Of a stretch of 31,647 nucleotides of DNA, positions 1-9,333 are shown in pieces (the stretch's first letter is position 1; each line of letters begins with the position of its first letter). The stretch comes from WGAL01 sp964570865 (GTDB taxonomy: Bacteria > Bacteroidota > Ignavibacteria > Ignavibacteriales > Melioribacteraceae): positions 1-31,647 of the forward strand of contig CAZMZM010000023.1 in the NCBI GenBank assembly GCA_964570865.1, given 5' to 3'. Below the pieces are notes generated by a model that was given only the letters and a program-made list of their open reading frames with translations, ran no database searches and was not told where the DNA came from. A program made the translations under genes and the position numbers.

Positions 1-520
1 TGTAATAATTGAATATGTCGGTGCTCAATTTAAATTAACTTGGCGTATTGCTTACCACGCTCCGGGTACTCCGAATGTTCGTCCGATGGAACCTGTTGCC
101 GGAGACGAGTTTTTCATTAAAACGAGAAAACCGTTCTATCAAGGAGATAAATTCTCATTCTCGACCAAAGCTTCAAATATTGATAAGGACTTAGCTAAAA
201 GCCAGCTTGATAAAATTAATGTTGTTCCTAATCCTTATATTGGGGCGGCAAGCTGGGAACGGAGAAATCTAAACCAAACAGGACGAGGTGAAAGAAAGAT
301 TGAGTTTATTCATCTTCCGGCAGATTGTACAATCAGAATTTACAATGTAAGCGGTGATTTGGTTAAAACGCTTCATAAGGATTTTTCAGCAACTGACGGT
401 TCTATTTTCTGGAATTTGATAACCGAAGACGGAATGGAAATTGCTCCGGGATTGTACATCTACCACGTAGATGCTCCGGGAGTCGGAGAACACATTGGTA
501 AATTTGCAGTTATAAAATAA
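1..520 (+). CDS. C-terminal end of an exported protein with a T9SS/FlgD-like C-terminal domain (5' truncated by the window)
   Basis: The reading frame is open from base 2 with no stop before the window edge, so the gene starts upstream and only its last 172 residues are visible. These contain a VVPNPY motif, a run of short beta strands (RIYNVSGDLVKTL, then FWNLITEDG) and a terminal GLYIYHV...GKFAVIK. That layout matches the FlgD-like Ig fold and the C-terminal sorting domains of Bacteroidota type IX secretion cargo, although the canonical NYPNPFNP sequence is absent. The function of the missing N-terminal part cannot be judged. The gene ends 11 bases before a PorV-like gene and is probably co-transcribed with it. 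Being a secreted or surface protein is inferred from the C-terminal domain only. Confidence 0.75.
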   Translation, partial: VIIEYVGAQFKLTWRIAYHAPGTPNVRPMEPVAGDEFFIKTRKPFYQGDKFSFSTKASNIDKDLAKSQLDKINVVPNPYIGAASWERRNLNQTGRGERKIEFIHLPADCTIRIYNVSGDLVKTLHKDFSATDGSIFWNLITEDGMEIAPGLYIYHVDAPGVGEHIGKFAVIK

Positions 521-531
521 GGATTATCATA

Positions 532-1566
532 ATGAAGATTTTTAATAAAATAGTATTAATTTCTGCAATTGCTTTATTCTTGGTTAGCAGCATCAATGCT
601 CAGTACGTCGCTAATATTTCAAAACGCGGAACGTCGGTTACTCCGTTTCTGAAAGTAGCACAAGGAGCTCGTGCTACAGGAATGGGAAGCGCCTTTGTCG
701 GAATTGCCGATGACGCATCCTCTATTTTTTGGAATGTTGCCGGAATTGCAAGACTTGGTAAAAATACGGTGATGTTTGACCATACTCAATGGATTGCCGA
801 CTTACAATATAACTATCTTGCCGGCAGTTTGGACTTAGGTAATTACGGAGCGCTTGGCGTAAGTTTGGTTGCATCTAATTACGGCGAGATGAACGTTACA
901 ACTATCAGTGAACCGGATGGAACCGGACAGGTTTTTTCCGTAAAAGATTACGCATTCAGTTTGGCTTGGGCTATTAACCTTACGGAAGATTTTGCCATCG
1001 GATTTAATCCTAAAATCATTTATGAAAGTATTTGGCAAACTTCCGGTTATGCTCTCGGAATTGATATGGGAATCCTTTATAACACTCCATTTAAAGGATT
1101 TACACTTGGAATGTCGATAACAAATTTCAGCTCAAAGATGCGTTTGCAAGGAACCAGTGATATTGTCCTTTACGATCCCGATCCTACTACTACGGGAAAT
1201 AACGGAAGAATACCGGCGGATTTATATACCGATTCATGGTCGCTTCCATTAGTCTTTACAATGGGGCTTTCGTATAAAGTTTTGGATTCCGATATGCACA
1301 AATTGATTATCGATGTTGACGCTCACCATCCAAGCGATAATTACGAAAGTGTTAGCGCCGGAGGCGAGTATGTTTTTAAAGATTTTCTCTCACTTCGCGG
1401 TGGATACAAAACTCTCTTCTTAAAGGACGCGGAAGAATCTTTTGCGCTTGGGGCAGGTATAAAACAGCAGATTTTAGGAAATATAGCTTTTCATGTTGAC
1501 TACGCTTATCAGAATTTCGGACGGCTTTCCAGCGTTCATAAAATTAGCGTCGGAGTTGACTTTTGA
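532..1566 (+). CDS. PorV/PorQ-family outer-membrane protein
   Basis: A 344-residue protein with a clear signal peptide (MKIFNKIVLISAIALFLVSS...INAQ, cleavage near residue 23). The mature start carries the family hallmark FLKVAQGARATGMGSAFVGIADDASSIFWNVAGIA, typical of PorV/PorQ and UPF0164 FadL-like barrels. The rest alternates short amphipathic strands and ends with GVDF, an aromatic C-terminus usual for outer-membrane barrels. PorV is known as the T9SS shuttle that moves cargo to the cell-surface attachment complex; Ignavibacteria-type genomes often carry several paralogs, so the exact role is uncertain. It sits between a protein with a sorting-like domain and two T9SS-type glycoside hydrolases and overlaps the GH9 start by 4 bases, so an accessory role in secreting these neighbours is a reasonable inference. 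Confidence 0.85.
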   Translation: MKIFNKIVLISAIALFLVSSINAQYVANISKRGTSVTPFLKVAQGARATGMGSAFVGIADDASSIFWNVAGIARLGKNTVMFDHTQWIADLQYNYLAGSLDLGNYGALGVSLVASNYGEMNVTTISEPDGTGQVFSVKDYAFSLAWAINLTEDFAIGFNPKIIYESIWQTSGYALGIDMGILYNTPFKGFTLGMSITNFSSKMRLQGTSDIVLYDPDPTTTGNNGRIPADLYTDSWSLPLVFTMGLSYKVLDSDMHKLIIDVDAHHPSDNYESVSAGGEYVFKDFLSLRGGYKTLFLKDAEESFALGAGIKQQILGNIAFHVDYAYQNFGRLSSVHKISVGVDF

Positions 1567-3560
1567 GTCTTCTCAAAAAAATTATATTATTATTTGTTGT
1601 GATTACTTTTGCGGTTACCGCACAGAACAGATTGTTTGTTAACCAAGCGGGATATTTAAATAACGGATATAAATTTGTGGTTGCAAATTTCCCTTCGGAT
1701 TCCTTTAGTGTGGTTGCGGAAGGGAGTTCGGAAACACTGTTTCGCGGGGCGTTTTCATCATTTTACAATGATGACGCCCTCAGCGGAATGGATTTGTTTG
1801 TAGGAGATTTTTCGTCGTTTACAACTTCCGGTAATTATAAGATTATTTCAGATGACGGTACGGAATCCTTTCCGTTTAATATTTCCGATACTGTTTATAA
1901 TCAGGTTTATCGGTTATCGCAAAAAGCGTTCTATTTTCAGCGATGCGGAACTCAACTTGTAATGGCAAATGCGGGAGTTTATCATCATCTTGCTTGTCAT
2001 ACTCAGGATGGTTTTTATCATGCTACAACCGGTTTACAAGGATTTCGCTATGCGATTGGGGGTTGGCACGATGCAGGGGATTTTGGTAAATACATTGTGA
2101 ATGCCGGAATTTCAGTCGGTACTTTACTGATGGCTTATGAGGTTTTCCCAAACTATTTCAGTGCAGATGATTTGAATATTCCCGAAAGCGGTAACGGGGT
2201 CCCCGATTTGTTAGACGAAATCCGTTACGAACTTGAATGGGAAATGAGAATGCAAGACTCAACCGGAGGCGTTTTTACAAAGCTTACGCCAAAAAATTTC
2301 AGCGGTTTTATTATGCCGGAAGAGGATAATTCCATTCGTTTTCTTTATCAAATATCTTCTACGGCTACTGCAGATTTTGCGGCACAAACCGCTCGTGCTT
2401 ACAGAGTGTTTCTCCCGTTTGATTCAAGTTTTGCAGCAAGCTGTTTGAATGCGGCTGTTTTAGCATGGCAATTTTTAGAACGGAACCCGTCTATTGTTCC
2501 GCCGGGCGGATTTGTTAATCCCAATGACACAAATACAGGTGAGTATGGCGACCGAAACGACAGAGATGAAAGGCTATGGGCGGCAGTTGAACTTTTTGCT
2601 TCCACCGGAGAAGATACTTACGGAAATTATTACTTGAATAATTATAATTCCGTTGGTCTGTTTTCCTCTATGAGTTGGCAACAAGTTGCACCAATTGCGC
2701 ATCTTACTTATTTACTTAACGTCGCTAACCCGGACGAAGCTACTTATGCGATACTAAAGAGTTCACTTTCTCAGCAAGTTTTGACAATAAACGGGAACAT
2801 GCTGGCAAACGGTTTTTCAATCCCTTTAAGCGATGGAGAGTTTTATTGGGGAAGCAACGGCGAAGTTCTGAATGCGGCTTTGTTTCTAATTGCTTTTGAT
2901 AAGCTGAATCAAAATAATACAAACTTTAGCAATATCTCTAAAATTCTTAATTACATTTTAGGAGTTAATCCTCACAATCAAAGTTTTATTTCCGGAGTCG
3001 GGAGTAAAAGATTAATGCACCCACATCACAGACAGTCGGAGTCGGACGAAATTACCGAACCGGTACCCGGTTTGCTTGCGGGGGGACCAAATCAATATTT
3101 AAATGATCCTACATTGCAAAACTTGTTCAACGAAGAAACTCCTCCGGCATTATGTTATGTTGATACGGTTTCAAGCTATGCTTCAAACGAAATTGCAATT
3201 AATTGGAATGCTCCCCTTGTTTTTGTTGCCGGATATTTAAACGGAAAGGGAATTTTCACCGATGTGGAAGATGATTTCGGAGTTGTGCCGACGGAAATTA
3301 AACTCTACCAAAACTATCCTAATCCTCTTAATCCCGATACAAATATTAATTTTTTAATCAATCGAGATGCTGACGTTAATCTTTCCTTATTTGACATTTT
3401 AGGGAGAAAGATTACAACGCTGGTAAACAAACGACTGGAGAAAGGGAAATATACCGTTCGGGTCAATTCGTCTTCACTAAATTTATCTTCGGGAATTTAC
3501 TTTTATCAATTATCCACCGGAGAAAATTCAATAACAAAAAAAATGGTTGTAATTAAATGA
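1563..3560 (+). CDS. GH9 family endoglucanase with N-terminal Ig-like domain and C-terminal T9SS sorting domain
   Basis: A 665-residue secreted cellulase. The signal peptide (residues 1-20, ending VTAQ) is followed by a CelD_N-type Ig-like domain (LFVNQAGYL, about 22-110) and a GH9 (alpha/alpha)6 barrel (about 115-560). Catalytic landmarks are intact: GGWHDAGDFGKY with D170 and D173 as the catalytic base region, the HPHHR substrate-binding motif at 486-490, and the general acid E543 in NEIAINWNAPLVF. Residues about 575-665 form a type A T9SS sorting domain (LYQNYPNPLNPDTN, then GIYFYQL, ending KKMVVIK). The expected reaction is endo-hydrolysis of beta-1,4-glucans outside the cell. The start is TTG at 1563: the same frame has a TGA at 1557-1559, so only this codon keeps the signal peptide. 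GGAG at 1552-1555 could be its ribosome binding site. It overlaps both neighbours by 4 bases. Confidence 0.95.
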   Translation: MSLLKKIILLFVVITFAVTAQNRLFVNQAGYLNNGYKFVVANFPSDSFSVVAEGSSETLFRGAFSSFYNDDALSGMDLFVGDFSSFTTSGNYKIISDDGTESFPFNISDTVYNQVYRLSQKAFYFQRCGTQLVMANAGVYHHLACHTQDGFYHATTGLQGFRYAIGGWHDAGDFGKYIVNAGISVGTLLMAYEVFPNYFSADDLNIPESGNGVPDLLDEIRYELEWEMRMQDSTGGVFTKLTPKNFSGFIMPEEDNSIRFLYQISSTATADFAAQTARAYRVFLPFDSSFAASCLNAAVLAWQFLERNPSIVPPGGFVNPNDTNTGEYGDRNDRDERLWAAVELFASTGEDTYGNYYLNNYNSVGLFSSMSWQQVAPIAHLTYLLNVANPDEATYAILKSSLSQQVLTINGNMLANGFSIPLSDGEFYWGSNGEVLNAALFLIAFDKLNQNNTNFSNISKILNYILGVNPHNQSFISGVGSKRLMHPHHRQSESDEITEPVPGLLAGGPNQYLNDPTLQNLFNEETPPALCYVDTVSSYASNEIAINWNAPLVFVAGYLNGKGIFTDVEDDFGVVPTEIKLYQNYPNPLNPDTNINFLINRDADVNLSLFDILGRKITTLVNKRLEKGKYTVRVNSSSLNLSSGIYFYQLSTGENSITKKMVVIK

Positions 3561-5359
3561 AAAGATTGCTTACTATAATTTTTTTCTTAACGTTTATCCA
3601 AATATCATTTGTCAATGCTAAATCTTACAAGGGAGCAGAGTACAGAACCAAAGCCGCCTTCACTTACGGGCGGTTCGAAGTCAGAATGAAACCTGCCCAC
3701 CGTGCCGGGATAGTTTCCTCTTTTTTTACTTATCATGAAATTTCAAATTTATCCGAATGGAACGAGATTGACATCGAAAATATAGGAAGATATGACGACC
3801 AAATTCAGTTTAATACTATTACGCCTAATCAAACTAATCATGTACGTAACCAGGCTACAGGCTTTAATCCTTACGATGATTTTCATACTTACGGATTTGA
3901 ATGGACTCCGTTTTACGTGGCTTGGTTTATCGACGGAAATGAAGTTTACCGCCAGACAGATTCTCACATCGGTACGTTGACACAGGCACAAAAAATTATG
4001 ATGAATATTTGGCCTGCCGAATTTGAAAATTGGGTCGGGAATTTTAATCCTGCTTCACTCCCTACGTTTTCGTATTACGATTGGGTTAAATATTATGAAT
4101 ATACGCCGGGAACCGGAAACTACGGAACGGATAATAATTTTACATTAAGCTGGACAGATGATTTCAATTTTTTCGATACTGCGAGATGGCAGAAAGCTAA
4201 TCATACGTTCAACGGAAATCTTTGTGATTTTACTCCGGAAAACGCCGTATTTCTGGACGGGAAATTAATTTTATGTTTAACCGATGATACGTATCTCGGT
4301 TTTCAGGATAATAGTGCTCCTTTTGTCGATTGGGCAAGTGCTCTGTCTGACGGTAAAATAATAGTTAAATTCTCGGAAGAAGTTGAAAATGCCAGCGCAA
4401 CAAATCCGTTAAATTATTTCATTACTTCCGGAAATGTAACTGACGGTGCGCTCAGCGCAGATAAAAGGATGGTAACCCTTACAACAGAAGGCTATGACGG
4501 GACACAATCTGCAAATGTTATTATCCAAAACGTGAAAGATATATTTGGTAACACAATTTCTCCTTCGGCACACTCAGTGTTGCCGTTAAATTATCTTACT
4601 TTACCTGCTAAGATTAATGTTGGCGGAGCATCTGTTTACGGCTATTTCGCTGATAATGACTGGAGTGTTGATAAACCATTCGGACATATTAGCGGAAATA
4701 GTAGAACGTGGAACTCAGTTAATATTCAAGGTACTACCGAGGAGTTGATTTATCAGAATGATATGGAAGGTTTAACTAAGTATCGGATACGAGTTCCTAA
4801 CGGTAATTACAAAGTTACGTTTATGTTTGCCGAAAAATTTTGGGATAACCCGAATCAAAGAGTTTTTGATGTTTATTTGGAAAATCAATTAAAGATAAAC
4901 AATTTGGATATTGTTGATTCGGTAGGGAAATATACCGCATTAGATATTACGGTTAATACAACTGTAAACGATGAGTTACTCGATATTATTCTGTCACCCG
5001 AAAAAGATTTGGCAATTTTAAGTGGAATTAAAATTGAGGAAATTCCTAATTCGGTCGGCTTTTTGGAAAATGTAACGGATTTCAAATTGGGACAGAATTA
5101 TCCCAATCCGTTTAATCCGTCAACAACAATCAAATATTCAATACCTGTAGATGATGCAAATTTTACATCTCTTACAAATGTAAATTTATCGGTATATAAT
5201 ATGTTAGGAAAGAAAGTAGCGACTCTTGTAAACCGGAGGCAAATACCTGGCGATCATTTAGTTACGTTCAAAGCAGACAAGCTATCTTCCGGTGTTTACT
5301 TTTACAGATTGTCGGCAGGAAATTTTCTTGCAACAAAAAAGATGTTGCTTCTTAAGTAA
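3557..5359 (+). CDS. GH16 beta-glucanase (lichenase-like), circularly permuted, with Ig-like, malectin-like and T9SS sorting domains
   Basis: A 600-residue secreted enzyme. After a signal peptide (about 1-22, ending VNA) the GH16 domain begins directly with GAEYRTKAAFTYGRFEVRMKP and the catalytic EIDIE motif (E70 nucleophile, D72, E74 acid/base). The piece that normally opens a lichenase, WTDDFNFFDTARWQKANHTF...DGKLILCL, sits instead after the YDWVKYYEY strand, at about residues 198-245. This is the order known from the Fibrobacter succinogenes 1,3-1,4-beta-glucanase, a natural circular permutant. Next come an Ig-like domain (about 251-343), a malectin-like carbohydrate-binding domain (about 351-496, KINVGG...IKIEEI) and a type A T9SS sorting domain (about 505-600, LGQNYPNPFNPSTTIKY, ending KKMLLLK). 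Hydrolysis of mixed-linkage beta-glucan outside the cell is inferred. The ATGA overlap with the GH9 gene supports translational coupling. Confidence 0.92.
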   Translation: MKRLLTIIFFLTFIQISFVNAKSYKGAEYRTKAAFTYGRFEVRMKPAHRAGIVSSFFTYHEISNLSEWNEIDIENIGRYDDQIQFNTITPNQTNHVRNQATGFNPYDDFHTYGFEWTPFYVAWFIDGNEVYRQTDSHIGTLTQAQKIMMNIWPAEFENWVGNFNPASLPTFSYYDWVKYYEYTPGTGNYGTDNNFTLSWTDDFNFFDTARWQKANHTFNGNLCDFTPENAVFLDGKLILCLTDDTYLGFQDNSAPFVDWASALSDGKIIVKFSEEVENASATNPLNYFITSGNVTDGALSADKRMVTLTTEGYDGTQSANVIIQNVKDIFGNTISPSAHSVLPLNYLTLPAKINVGGASVYGYFADNDWSVDKPFGHISGNSRTWNSVNIQGTTEELIYQNDMEGLTKYRIRVPNGNYKVTFMFAEKFWDNPNQRVFDVYLENQLKINNLDIVDSVGKYTALDITVNTTVNDELLDIILSPEKDLAILSGIKIEEIPNSVGFLENVTDFKLGQNYPNPFNPSTTIKYSIPVDDANFTSLTNVNLSVYNMLGKKVATLVNRRQIPGDHLVTFKADKLSSGVYFYRLSAGNFLATKKMLLLK

Positions 5360-5407
5360 GGGGAGATTAATTCAGTGAAAATAGTATTTTAAAATAATAG
5401 GTGATTT

Positions 5408-7636
5408 ATGGGAAAGTTTATTACTGTTCTGATTTTGTCTTTATCGGTATCTATTTTAGGACAGATTCGTGTTAATCCTATCAATGAAAAGAAAATAGAT
5501 AATTTGTTAAAGAAAATGACACTTGAAGAAAAAGTGGGGCAAATGACACAAATTACTCTCGGAGTTTTTTCGACTCGAGAAAGTGAAGCAAGCGAACCTA
5601 AATTAAATATTAAAAAATTAAAAGAGGGTATTTTAAAATACCATATCGGCTCAATTCTAAATACCGGCGGCGCTGCAAACAGCGTTGAAAAATGGAACGA
5701 GATAATTACAACAATCGAGGATATTGCCACAAAAGAGACAAGATTGAAAATTCCTGTGCTATATGGGATTGACGCAATTCACGGTACAAACTACACAAAG
5801 CGCGCAACAATTTTTCCGCAGGCTATTTCAATTGCCGCTTCACGCAATAAGGACTTAGTTAGAAAAGTAGCGGAAATCACCGCTTATGAAACAAAAGCTT
5901 CAGGAATACCATGGGATTTTAATCCGGTGCTCGGTTTAGGCCGCCAACCACTTTGGTCTAGATTTTTCGAAACATACGGAGAAGATGTTTATCTAACCAA
6001 AACTCTTGGCGCCGAGTATATTAAAGGGCTTCAGGATAATAAACTCACGAAAGACGCCGGAGTATTGGCTTGTATGAAACATTACATGGGCTACAGCGTG
6101 CCTCTTAACGGTTATGACAGAACACCGGCATGGATTCCGGAAAGACAACTTCGTGAAATGTTTTTGCCTCCTTTTGCCGAAGGAGTTAAAGCCGGCGCTT
6201 TAACCGTAATGGTTAATTCATCCGAATTAAATGGAATTCCTGTTCATTCGGATTATCATATACTCACTGAAATTTTGAAAAAGGAACTCGGCTTTAAAGG
6301 TTTTGTAGTTTCCGATTGGGAAGATATAAAACGCCTTTATGACAGAGATAAAGTTGCCGATTCACCGGAAGAGGCAGTGCGTATGGCAGTAATGGCCGGA
6401 GTTGATATGAGTATGGTGCCTTATGATTATAGCTTTTATAATTATTTGGTTAAGCTTGTCAAAGAAGGGGAAGTGCCGGAATCAAGAATAGATGATGCTG
6501 TAAGAAGAATATTAAGAGCAAAGTTCGCAGCCGGTTTGTTCAATAATCCATATCCCGTCAAAACTATGGCGGAAAATATCGGTTCAAAAGAGTTTGATGC
6601 CGTAAATCTTAAAGCGGCGGAAGAATCGATTATTTTATTAAAAAATGAAGAGAATCTTCTTCCATTAAAAAAAGGCACAAAGATTTTAGTTACCGGACCA
6701 ACTGCTAATTTGCTAAAAGTATTAAACGGCGGTTGGACATATACTTGGCAAGGAAACAACGAAGATTTGTACCCCGAGGAGAAGGAAACAATTTACGAAG
6801 CTCTTCGTAATGAACTTGGGAATGAGAATGTAAACTACGTGGAAGGCGTTTCTTTTGATAAAGATATTAATACTTCCAAAGCTGTTGAAGCTGTCAAAAC
6901 AGCGGATGTAATTGTTCTCTGTTTAGGCGAAGATACTTACTGCGAAACTCCCGGCAACATTAATAATTTGGAGTTACCGAAAGCTCAACTTGATTTTGCC
7001 GAAACATTGGCAAAAACCGGAAAGCCTGTAATTCTAATTTTGGCCGAAGGAAGACCGCGGGTTTTTCATAGAATATCCGATGAAATGAATTCCATTGTTC
7101 TTGCCATGCTTCCCGGAATGGACGGCGGAAAAGCAATAGCAGAAGTAATTTCAGGAAAGGTTAATCCAAGCGGAAAACTTCCGTTTACTTATCCGAAGTC
7201 GGTTAACGGAATTATGCATTACGATTATAAACCGATAGAAAATTTTGACGTTAATAAATTTAGTTGTGAATATCCGTTTGGTTACGGATTGAGCTATACA
7301 ACATTTGAGTATTCAAATTTAACTCTTTCAAAAGATGTTGTGAATAAAAATGATAAATTGATTATTTCGGTTGAAGTAAAAAATACCGGAAACAGGGCAG
7401 GGAAAGAAGTTGTGGAATTATATGTTACCGATTTATTCGGCTCGGTTTCCCGTCCGAATAAACAATTGGAAAGATTTGAAAAAATTAATTTACAACCTGG
7501 AAAAACAAAAATTGTTAAATTTGCACTTCCGGTTGAAGAACTTTCATTTATCGGAAGAGATAACAAACAAGTATTGGAACCTGGTGATTTTATAATTTCG
7601 ATTAATAATTTAAGTAAACAATTTAAGTTAAAATAA
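5408..7636 (+). CDS. GH3 family beta-glucosidase, periplasmic
   Basis: A 742-residue glycoside hydrolase with an N-terminal signal peptide (MGKFITVLILSLSVSILG) and no lipobox or T9SS sorting domain, so a periplasmic location is likely. Order: GH3 N-terminal TIM barrel (about 30-370) with MTLEEKVGQM, YGIDAIHG, KHYMGY and the nucleophile D303 in GFVVSDWED; GH3 C-terminal sandwich (about 400-620) with E513 in GEDTYCETPGNIN at the position of the acid/base in barley-ExoI-like enzymes; fibronectin III-like C-terminal domain (about 655-735). The architecture matches beta-glucosidases such as Bacteroides BoGH3B. The expected role is release of glucose from oligosaccharides made by the upstream GH9 and GH16 enzymes. 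A 48-base gap separates it from the GH16 gene, with AGGTGA just before the ATG; the symporter follows after 11 bases. Confidence 0.93.
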   Translation: MGKFITVLILSLSVSILGQIRVNPINEKKIDNLLKKMTLEEKVGQMTQITLGVFSTRESEASEPKLNIKKLKEGILKYHIGSILNTGGAANSVEKWNEIITTIEDIATKETRLKIPVLYGIDAIHGTNYTKRATIFPQAISIAASRNKDLVRKVAEITAYETKASGIPWDFNPVLGLGRQPLWSRFFETYGEDVYLTKTLGAEYIKGLQDNKLTKDAGVLACMKHYMGYSVPLNGYDRTPAWIPERQLREMFLPPFAEGVKAGALTVMVNSSELNGIPVHSDYHILTEILKKELGFKGFVVSDWEDIKRLYDRDKVADSPEEAVRMAVMAGVDMSMVPYDYSFYNYLVKLVKEGEVPESRIDDAVRRILRAKFAAGLFNNPYPVKTMAENIGSKEFDAVNLKAAEESIILLKNEENLLPLKKGTKILVTGPTANLLKVLNGGWTYTWQGNNEDLYPEEKETIYEALRNELGNENVNYVEGVSFDKDINTSKAVEAVKTADVIVLCLGEDTYCETPGNINNLELPKAQLDFAETLAKTGKPVILILAEGRPRVFHRISDEMNSIVLAMLPGMDGGKAIAEVISGKVNPSGKLPFTYPKSVNGIMHYDYKPIENFDVNKFSCEYPFGYGLSYTTFEYSNLTLSKDVVNKNDKLIISVEVKNTGNRAGKEVVELYVTDLFGSVSRPNKQLERFEKINLQPGKTKIVKFALPVEELSFIGRDNKQVLEPGDFIISINNLSKQFKLK

Positions 7637-7647
7637 GTAGGTATTTT

Positions 7648-9285
7648 ATGCACTTTTCTATTGTTGATTATGTAATATTTGTTCTCTACATTCTGGCGAT
7701 TATTTTCCTCGGGTTATTTGTTTCGAGGAAGAAAAAAGGTGAAGAGAAGAACACAAAAGATTATTTTCTTGCAAGCAAAGCGTTGCCTTGGTGGGCAATT
7801 GGGTCATCACTGATTGCGGCAAATATTTCCGCCGAACAGTTTATCGGAATGTCCGGTTCGGGTTTCGCAATCGGATTGGCTATTGCTTCGTACGAATGGA
7901 TGGCTGCGGTAACGTTGTTGATAGTAGGTAAGTATTTCCTCCCGATTTTTATTGATAAAGGTCTTTATACGATTCCGGAGTTTATCGAAAAAAGATTCGG
8001 CGTTGAGCTGAAGACAATCCTCGCCGTTTTTTGGATTGCACTATTTATTTTTGTCAATCTTACTTCAGTTCTTTTCCTTGGCGGAAAGGCAATCGATACG
8101 ATAATCGGAGTTGGAAACGGGAGTTTGATTTTTCCCGCTATTTTGGTGTTAGCATTTATTGCTGCGGCATACTCTCTTTACGGTGGACTTTCAGCAGTTG
8201 CTTGGACTGATGTAATGCAAGTAACACTTTTAATTCTCGGCGGATTAATTACCTCCTTTATTGCGCTAAACAGCGTAACGCCCGAAGGAGGATTAATTCA
8301 CGGATTTGAGCATATTCTTAAAGTTGCTCCGGATAAATTTCACATGATTCTTTCCCGAGATAATCCGCAATTTTTTAACCTGCCGGGCATAGCCGTTTTG
8401 GTTGGAGGAATGTGGGTTGCCAATCTTTATTATTGGGGATTTAACCAATATATCATTCAAAGAACGCTCGCTGCAAAATCTCTCAAAGAAGGGCAGCGTG
8501 GAATAATGTTTGCCGCATTCTTAAAACTATTGATTCCGCTGTTGGTTGTAATTCCGGGTATTGTGGCTTTTGTACTCTTTACTCAGCCTGCGGGAACTAC
8601 AATTATCCCGGGTGTTAAAGAGGCTTTTCTAAAAACAGGGGGCGGAGTAAATTACGATAAAGCATATCCGTGGTTGATAAGCGTTTTTATCCCAACGGGA
8701 ATAAAAGGTTTGGTCCTTGCCGCTTTGGTTGCCGCAATAGTTTCGTCACTGGCATCGATGCTTAATTCAACTTCAACTATTTTCACAATGGATATTTATA
8801 AACCGTATATTAATAAAAATGCCGGCGAACGGAAGTTGGTAAGAACAGGACGAATCACTGCTTTTTCCGCACTGATTATTGCAATTATTGTTGCCCCGCT
8901 ATTAGGAAATATTCCTCAAATGTTTCAATATATTCAAGAATATACCGGTTTGGTAAGTCCCGGAATATTAGGCGTATTTTTAATGGGGTTATTCTGGAAG
9001 AAGACAACAAACAAAGCTGCCGTTTATGGCGTAACGCTTTCAATTGTGGTTGCATTTGTACTTAAGCTTCCTATTATGGACTTGCCTTGGATGGACCAAA
9101 TGCTTTACACATTATTGATTACGATTGTAATTATTATGGGAATAAGTTTAACTACATCGCCTGACGTGGATGACCCGAAAGGGATTCCGCTTACATCAAA
9201 AATGTTTAAGACGGATAAAGTTTTTAACATTGGTGCTTACGGAGTTTTAATTATCTGTGCTTTTTTATATGCAGTGTTCTGGTAA
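7648..9285 (+). CDS. sodium:solute symporter (SSS family), probably sugar
   Basis: A 545-residue polytopic inner-membrane protein with about 13-14 hydrophobic helices, beginning with YVIFVLYILAIIFLGLFVS. Family features include DYFLASKALPWWAIGSSLIAANISAEQFIGMSGSG in the first repeat, YGGLSAVAWTDVMQ, and the SSLASMLNSTSTIFTMDIY stretch characteristic of SglT-like sodium/glucose cotransporters. Length is normal for the family. It is the last gene of the polysaccharide operon, 11 bases behind the GH3 beta-glucosidase, which supports glucose or a related monosaccharide as substrate; the substrate itself cannot be read from sequence. The coding region converges on the efflux operon on the other strand. 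Confidence 0.92.
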   Translation: MHFSIVDYVIFVLYILAIIFLGLFVSRKKKGEEKNTKDYFLASKALPWWAIGSSLIAANISAEQFIGMSGSGFAIGLAIASYEWMAAVTLLIVGKYFLPIFIDKGLYTIPEFIEKRFGVELKTILAVFWIALFIFVNLTSVLFLGGKAIDTIIGVGNGSLIFPAILVLAFIAAAYSLYGGLSAVAWTDVMQVTLLILGGLITSFIALNSVTPEGGLIHGFEHILKVAPDKFHMILSRDNPQFFNLPGIAVLVGGMWVANLYYWGFNQYIIQRTLAAKSLKEGQRGIMFAAFLKLLIPLLVVIPGIVAFVLFTQPAGTTIIPGVKEAFLKTGGGVNYDKAYPWLISVFIPTGIKGLVLAALVAAIVSSLASMLNSTSTIFTMDIYKPYINKNAGERKLVRTGRITAFSALIIAIIVAPLLGNIPQMFQYIQEYTGLVSPGILGVFLMGLFWKKTTNKAAVYGVTLSIVVAFVLKLPIMDLPWMDQMLYTLLITIVIIMGISLTTSPDVDDPKGIPLTSKMFKTDKVFNIGAYGVLIICAFLYAVFW

Positions 9286-9333
9286 AAACTTTTTATATCT
9301 CTGCGAAAAGTCAGTAAATTGACACACGGTCTC

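Noticed and set aside
5627..5642. Perfect 16-base palindrome GGTATTTTAAAATACC within the GH3 gene
   Set aside because: It lies in AT-rich coding sequence with no T-tract or other context, so it is best explained by codon use and base composition.
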